DNA of 10,646 nucleotides, from assembly GCA_004558865.1 (NCBI GenBank), contig SFCY01000079.1, positions 1 through 10,646 on the forward strand. The letters run 5' to 3'. The DNA comes from Bacteroidales bacterium. GTDB taxonomy: Bacteria > Bacteroidota > Bacteroidia > Bacteroidales > Bacteroidaceae. A model generated the notes under the pieces. That model made no database searches and was not told the origin of the DNA. It saw only the letters and a program-made list of their open reading frames with translations. The number at the start of each line of letters is the position of its first letter. Position 1 is the stretch's first letter. Below are positions 7,169-10,646 of the stretch, piece by piece. The position numbers were made by a program, and so were the translations under genes.

Positions 7169-8248
7169 ATGAAACTTCGAATATTCAATCCCGAACACGA
7201 CATAGCCTTGCAGGCTAACGACATTCACTTCACCGCTCCCCATGCCGGGCGCAAGCTGCGGGGCGATTTGGATTTCCTTCCCGCCTTGTGGGCCGACGAG
7301 GGCGACTTTGTGTTGGTCGGCGACGTGGAGCGGGCGCAAAGAAGTCTTCGATGCTATTCCAAGTACCTCCATCATCGTGTCAGGTTTGTCGACTCCTCCA
7401 TGCTGCGGAGCCTTGATTTCACCGGCATCGCCCCCTGGGGCTGGGATTTGGCCTTATGGGGCGAGTTGGGCAGGTTGGGAGTGGCCGAGGCAAGAATGCC
7501 CTCACACAGTCAGTTGGCCGCTATCCGCGACCTCAGCAATAGGGGATGGGCGGCAGAGCATCTGCTCCCCGCCCTGCAGACGGATGGGACCGTGGGCCAG
7601 GCTTTCATAGCCCACACGCTGGCCGAGGTGAAGGACCTTTTCCGTCGTTTTGGCAGCTTGGTGGTCAAAGCCCCGTGGAGCAGCAGCGGCCGGGGGGTGC
7701 GCTATGTCCTGCCCGATTCGTGGGACGACAGGCTTGAGGGATGGGTGAGGAATGTCCTGCAGCGCCAGCTCACAGTCGAGGTGGAGCCCTTATATAATAA
7801 GGTAAAGGACTTCGCCTTGGAGTTCTTCTCCGATGAGAGTGGAGTCCGTTTCGCCGGCTACTCTTTGTTCCATACAACCCACGGTGCCTACACGGGCAAT
7901 GTCTTGGCCACAAGGGAGGCCAAGGAGGCAATGCTCTCCCGCTATCTGCCCATAGAAGTTGTCCAGTCCACCGCCACCAGAATCTGCCAGGTGCTGTCGG
8001 AAAGCCTGCGAGACGCTTATCGCGGCCCGTTGGGCGTCGACATGATGGTTGTGGCCGGGCAAGGCAAGTTGCTCCTGCATCCCTGCGTGGAACTCAACTT
8101 GAGGCGCACCATGGGGCATGTGGGCCTTTCGCTCTCCCCCACGGAGCGGGAACCCTGGCGACTGATGCGTGTGCTGTTTCAGAATGGCCGCTATCATTTC
8201 CGCGTCACCGACATCCATGAGAATGTGCTCGACAGGGATGTCTATTGA
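7169..8248 (+). CDS. ATP-grasp-like conserved Bacteroidales protein of unknown function
   Basis: A 359-residue protein starting MKLRIFNPEHDIAL, a beginning I recognise from uncharacterised Bacteroidales proteins. Several features suggest an ATP-grasp fold: VVKAPWSSSGRGVRY (165-179) resembles the nucleotide-binding lysine strand and Gly-rich loop; VEVEPLYNKVKDFALEFF (203-220) resembles the next binding strand; Asp291 (GPLGVDMMV) and HPCVELNLRRTMGH (304-317) give the D...ExN metal-binding pattern. ATP-grasp enzymes join a carboxylate to an amine or thiol through an acyl-phosphate; the substrate here cannot be read from sequence. No signal peptide or membrane segment is visible, so it is probably cytoplasmic. 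The ATG was chosen over an upstream TTG at 7142 because the promoter -7 element lies between them and the conserved N-terminus begins here. It is divergent from the ATPase gene and 112 bp ahead of aspS, which has its own promoter. Confidence 0.75.
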   Translation: MKLRIFNPEHDIALQANDIHFTAPHAGRKLRGDLDFLPALWADEGDFVLVGDVERAQRSLRCYSKYLHHRVRFVDSSMLRSLDFTGIAPWGWDLALWGELGRLGVAEARMPSHSQLAAIRDLSNRGWAAEHLLPALQTDGTVGQAFIAHTLAEVKDLFRRFGSLVVKAPWSSSGRGVRYVLPDSWDDRLEGWVRNVLQRQLTVEVEPLYNKVKDFALEFFSDESGVRFAGYSLFHTTHGAYTGNVLATREAKEAMLSRYLPIEVVQSTATRICQVLSESLRDAYRGPLGVDMMVVAGQGKLLLHPCVELNLRRTMGHVGLSLSPTEREPWRLMRVLFQNGRYHFRVTDIHENVLDRDVY

Positions 8249-8299
8249 TTGCGAAACCGCCACGACGGCGTTGGCCTATAGATGTTTCTTACCATATAT

Positions 8300-8330
8300 T
8301 TTGGCTTTTCACATTTTTATTGTAATTTTG
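8300..8330 (+). promoter_or_regulatory. aspS promoter
   Basis: TTTG (8300-8303), exactly 19 bp, then TAATTTTG (8323-8330) match the Bacteroidetes consensus. The predicted start is about 8335, giving a 26-nt, A/T-rich leader without a Shine-Dalgarno sequence, normal for this phylum. No T-box or other long leader fits in this space. Confidence 0.8.
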
Positions 8331-8360
8331 CCCTAAAATAAACAACATACAATTTTTCCA

Positions 8361-10121
8361 ATGTATAGAACAAATACATGCGGAGAGCTGCGTCTCTCTG
8401 ATTGCGGTAAAAAGGTAACGCTGGCCGGCTGGGTGCAGCGGTTACGCAAAATGGGAGGAATGACGTTTGTCGACCTGCGCGATCGATACGGCATTACTCA
8501 GTTGGTCTTCAACGAAGCCTCAGACAAAGCCCTTTGCGACAGAGCCAATGCCCTTGGACGTGAATATTGTATCCAAGTGGGGGGCGAGGTGAGCGAGCGC
8601 CAAAGCAAGAACAGCAAGATTGCCACAGGCGAGATAGAGATTCTCGTCTCCGAGTTGAATGTCCTCAGTCCCTCGCTGACCCCTCCCTTCAAGATAGAGG
8701 ACGAGACCGACGGTGGCGACGACCTGAGAATGAAATACCGCTATCTTGACCTCCGTAGGCCTGTGGTGAGGAAAAACTTGGAACTGCGCCACAGGATGAC
8801 CATTCTGATTCGCAACTTCCTCGACTCGAAGAACTTCATCGAGGTGGAGACCCCAATCCTCATTGGCTCCACTCCCGAAGGCGCGCGCGACTTCGTGGTG
8901 CCTTCGCGAATGAATCCCGGCCAGTTCTATGCCTTGCCCCAGAGTCCGCAGACTTTGAAACAGCTGTTGATGGTGGCGGGCTTCGACCGCTACTTCCAGA
9001 TAGCCAAGTGCTTCCGCGACGAGGACTTGCGGGCCGACCGCCAGCCGGAGTTCACCCAGATAGACTGCGAGATGAGCTTCGTGGACCAGGACGACGTGCT
9101 TGAGATCTTTGAGGATATGGCCCGCCACCTGTTCAAGGAAATCCGCGGCGTGGAGCTTCCTCCCTTGGAACGTATGACATGGCATGAGGCCATGCGCCTC
9201 TATGGCTCCGACAAACCCGACCTGCGCTTCGGCATGACCTTTGTGGAGCTGATGGACGAACTCAAGGGCACGGGCTCCTTCTCCGTCTTCAACGATGCCC
9301 AGTATATAGGAGCCATTTGCGTGCCCGGATGCGCCGGCTACACGCGCAAGCAGCTCGACCAGTTGGCCGACTTTGTCAAGAAGCCGCAGATAGGAGCCAA
9401 GGGATTGGTCTACATCAAGTATAATGCCGACGGCACAGTGAAGAGCTCCGTCGACAAGTTCTATTCGGCCGACCAGCTTGCCGCCGTCAAGGCGAAGATG
9501 GGTGCCAAGGACGGCGACTTGGTGCTTGTCATGAGTGGCGACAATGCCAACAAGACCCGCATACAACTTTGCTCCCTGCGCCTTGAGATGGGCGACCGCC
9601 TCGGACTGCGCGACAAAAATGTGTTCAAGTGCTTGTGGATTATCGACTTCCCGCTCTTTGAATGGAGCGATGAGGAGCAGCGCTTGATGGCCACCCACCA
9701 TCCCTTCACCATGCCTAATCCCGACGACATCCCATTGCTCGACGAGCATCCCGAGAAGGTGCGTGCCAAGGCTTACGATTTTGTCTGCAATGGCATTGAA
9801 GTGGGCGGTGGCTCTCTCCGTATCCATGACACACAGTTGCAGGACAAGATGTTCAAGATATTGGGCTTCACAGAAGAGCGCGCCCAAGCCCAGTTTGGCT
9901 TCTTGATGAACGCGTTCAAGTATGGAGCGCCTCCCCACGCAGGCTTGGCCTTTGGCCTCGACCGCTTCGTCAGCATCCTTGCCGGCCTGGATTCCATCCG
10001 CGACTGCATCGCCTTCCCGAAGAACAACAGCGGGCGCGACGTGATGCTCGACGCTCCCTCTGGGCTTGAGCCGGGCCAGCTCGAAGAGTTGCACATCAAG
10101 ATAGAAAAGGATTCCAAATAG
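8361..10121 (+). CDS. aspS: Aspartyl-tRNA synthetase
   Basis: A 586-residue class IIb synthetase of bacterial type and normal length, charging tRNA-Asp with aspartate in the cytoplasm using ATP. The N-terminal OB-fold anticodon-binding domain spans roughly 1-105 (LAGWVQRLRKMGGMTFVDLRD). Class II motif 1 lies near 147-168 (FIEVETPIL). Motif 2 is FRDEDLRADRQPEFTQID (218-235) and motif 3 is GLAFGLDRF (528-536). The region of about 280-420 between motifs 2 and 3 is the GAD insertion typical of bacterial AspRS. FPKNNSGRDVMLDAPS (551-566) is the usual C-terminal signature. The ATG at 8361 gives the standard start (MYRTNTCGEL). The gene is probably monocistronic: its own promoter is upstream and a large hairpin follows 27 bp after the TAG stop. 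Nothing suggests damage. Confidence 0.98.
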   Translation: MYRTNTCGELRLSDCGKKVTLAGWVQRLRKMGGMTFVDLRDRYGITQLVFNEASDKALCDRANALGREYCIQVGGEVSERQSKNSKIATGEIEILVSELNVLSPSLTPPFKIEDETDGGDDLRMKYRYLDLRRPVVRKNLELRHRMTILIRNFLDSKNFIEVETPILIGSTPEGARDFVVPSRMNPGQFYALPQSPQTLKQLLMVAGFDRYFQIAKCFRDEDLRADRQPEFTQIDCEMSFVDQDDVLEIFEDMARHLFKEIRGVELPPLERMTWHEAMRLYGSDKPDLRFGMTFVELMDELKGTGSFSVFNDAQYIGAICVPGCAGYTRKQLDQLADFVKKPQIGAKGLVYIKYNADGTVKSSVDKFYSADQLAAVKAKMGAKDGDLVLVMSGDNANKTRIQLCSLRLEMGDRLGLRDKNVFKCLWIIDFPLFEWSDEEQRLMATHHPFTMPNPDDIPLLDEHPEKVRAKAYDFVCNGIEVGGGSLRIHDTQLQDKMFKILGFTEERAQAQFGFLMNAFKYGAPPHAGLAFGLDRFVSILAGLDSIRDCIAFPKNNSGRDVMLDAPSGLEPGQLEELHIKIEKDSK

Positions 10122-10148
10122 TTGGTAGACCAACACTGTTAGGAGCCA

Positions 10149-10214
10149 GGAGATAGGAGTAGGGAATTGCCTCACCGTTGAGGCCATTCCCCACTCATGT
10201 CTCCTTTCTTTATT
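10149..10214 (+). terminator. Long imperfect hairpin after aspS, probable terminator
   Basis: Two 26-nt arms (10149-10174 and 10179-10204) flank a 4-nt loop (CCGT). 22 of 26 positions are complementary and one further G-U pair is possible in RNA; the top of the stem (GCCTCA/TGAGGC) is GC-rich. It is followed by TTTCTTTATT (10205-10214), a broken U-tract. The length and imperfect arms are unusual for a simple terminator and may derive from two inverted copies of the A/G-rich repeat seen in the flank. Confidence 0.55.
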
Positions 10215-10385
10215 CTCCCGTCACTTGTGGTCCATCTCCTAACTTCCATCTCCCAATTTCCCGCCCCACAATGGCTTCCCCCTTTTGGGACTATCCACTC
10301 CCATGTCCCAACTTCAGTAGCTTTGCCCTTTCTGCCCTTTTGAACTATTGGTTTCCGTCCCCCCAATTTCCTGCTCTTTGTAATC
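10205..10385. other. C/T-rich intergenic stretch, no supported gene
   Basis: The plus strand is strongly pyrimidine-rich, with many CCC, TCC and TTT runs. Frames crossing it have low-complexity Pro/Ser/Phe translations and no ribosome-entry context, so I call no gene. It holds the degenerate 14-bp units listed separately. Confidence 0.6.
10232..10314. repeat. Degenerate 14-bp repeat units (ccatctcctaactt-like)
   Basis: Two tandem copies at 10232-10245 and 10246-10259 agree at 12 of 14 positions, and a third at 10301-10314 agrees with the first at 12 of 14. An opposite-orientation fragment (gttaggag) occurs just before the aspS hairpin at 10138-10145. The function is unknown. Confidence 0.5.
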
Positions 10386-10473
10386 TGTGGCAACTGTCAC
10401 GATATACCGTGCCAACCGTCACGATATTCCGTGGCAACTGTCGCGATATTCCGTGGCAATTGTCACAGAAGTT
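10386..10473. repeat. 22-bp tandem repeat, four units
   Basis: Units start at 10386, 10408, 10430 and 10452; the consensus is cgtggcaactgtcacgatat plus tc. The first three differ from it at one to three positions, and the fourth diverges over its last third. Each unit has short complementary ends (CGTGG/TCACG, with one G-T pair) around a 6-nt loop. The units abut without spacers, so this is not a CRISPR array. Confidence 0.85.
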
Positions 10474-10505
10474 GGGAAAGCAATGTTTTGCGGGCTGCAC
10501 GACCG

Positions 10506-10646
10506 ATGGCACTTGACGTTTTGAGACCGATAGATGCAGAAGACGACGGCACAGCGGATATTTTCCGTGGAATCATGGTAAGTTTATATGAAAAGGGGAA
10601 GGAAAATGGTCACGTCCAGGCTTACGCTCCTACCGGAGCTATGGGT
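10506..10646 (+). CDS. Possible start of an unknown gene running off the window
   Basis: From an ATG at 10506 the frame is open for 47 codons to the edge. The translation looks fairly protein-like (MALDVLRPIDAEDDGTADIF, then GIMVSLYEKGKENG and HVQAYAPTGAMG), with a balanced composition unlike the C/T-rich region before it. A second possible start is the ATG at 10575. The same frame is open upstream through the 22-bp repeats to 10344, so its openness alone is weak evidence. I see no TAnnTTTG promoter and recognise no family. It may instead belong to a dispersed non-coding repeat. Confidence 0.3.
   Translation, partial: MALDVLRPIDAEDDGTADIFRGIMVSLYEKGKENGHVQAYAPTGAMG

Noticed and set aside
8249..8299. 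Terminator after the ATP-grasp-like gene
   Set aside because: Only a 4-bp CGCC/GGCG stem without a U-tract is visible.
8520..10187. A 555-codon open frame antisense to aspS
   Set aside because: It is a mirror of the aspS codon pattern. Its translation is rich in His, Val, Leu and Ala with no domain I can recognise, and no promoter supports it.
10386..10473. CRISPR array
   Set aside because: The 22-bp units are directly adjacent with no unique spacers, and no cas gene is present.
10178..10516. A 112-codon plus-strand frame across the C/T-rich spacer and repeats
   Set aside because: It starts in the loop of the hairpin, translates into low-complexity sequence and then repeat-derived peptide, and lacks a promoter.

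Overview
The window looks like a chromosomal segment from the order Bacteroidales, most likely Prevotella or a close relative. Three things point there. Promoters fit the Bacteroidetes housekeeping consensus (TTTG, 19 bp, TAnnTTTG) and there are no Shine-Dalgarno boxes. A BspA-like leucine-rich-repeat surface protein ends in the usual Prevotella-style C-terminus, and a small 'MKKY..P' peptide gene follows it. The AAA_14/DUF4143 ATPase ends in the typical 'IPxWLFGFLY'. The genus is inference; no rRNA or other marker settles it.

Layout, left to right. (1) Positions 3-1862 (+): the 3' part of a BspA-like surface protein gene whose start lies outside the window. The frame stays intact but carries two in-frame stop codons (1212 and 1302). 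(2) Positions 1888-2068 (+): a 59-codon acidic peptide gene with a +1 frameshift in a run of seven Gs. (3) A strong hairpin terminator at 2132-2166. (4) nifJ, a full-length pyruvate:ferredoxin oxidoreductase on the minus strand (5793-2185). (5) An AAA ATPase, also minus strand (7033-5846), 52 bp upstream of nifJ. (6) A 135-bp divergent promoter region with an 11-bp perfect inverted repeat. (7) A plus-strand gene (7169-8248) for an ATP-grasp-like protein of unknown function, apparently with a leaderless mRNA. (8) aspS, aspartyl-tRNA synthetase (8361-10121), with a textbook promoter. (9) About 525 bp with no confident gene: a long imperfect hairpin, C/T-rich sequence with degenerate 14-bp units, four 22-bp tandem repeats, and an open frame running off the right edge.

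The genes do not form one pathway. nifJ (pyruvate to acetyl-CoA plus reduced ferredoxin, central to anaerobic metabolism) and aspS (protein synthesis) are housekeeping genes. The left end is an accessory surface-protein locus showing decay or sequencing error. The ATPase and the ATP-grasp-like gene are divergent and share one intergenic region, so common regulation is possible.

I found no convincing new multi-gene system. The best leads are the divergent regulatory region with its inverted repeat and leaderless start, the uncharacterised ATP-grasp-like protein, the Walker B Glu-to-Gln change in the ATPase, and the 22-bp repeat that encodes the same 22-residue peptide cycle in all three forward frames.
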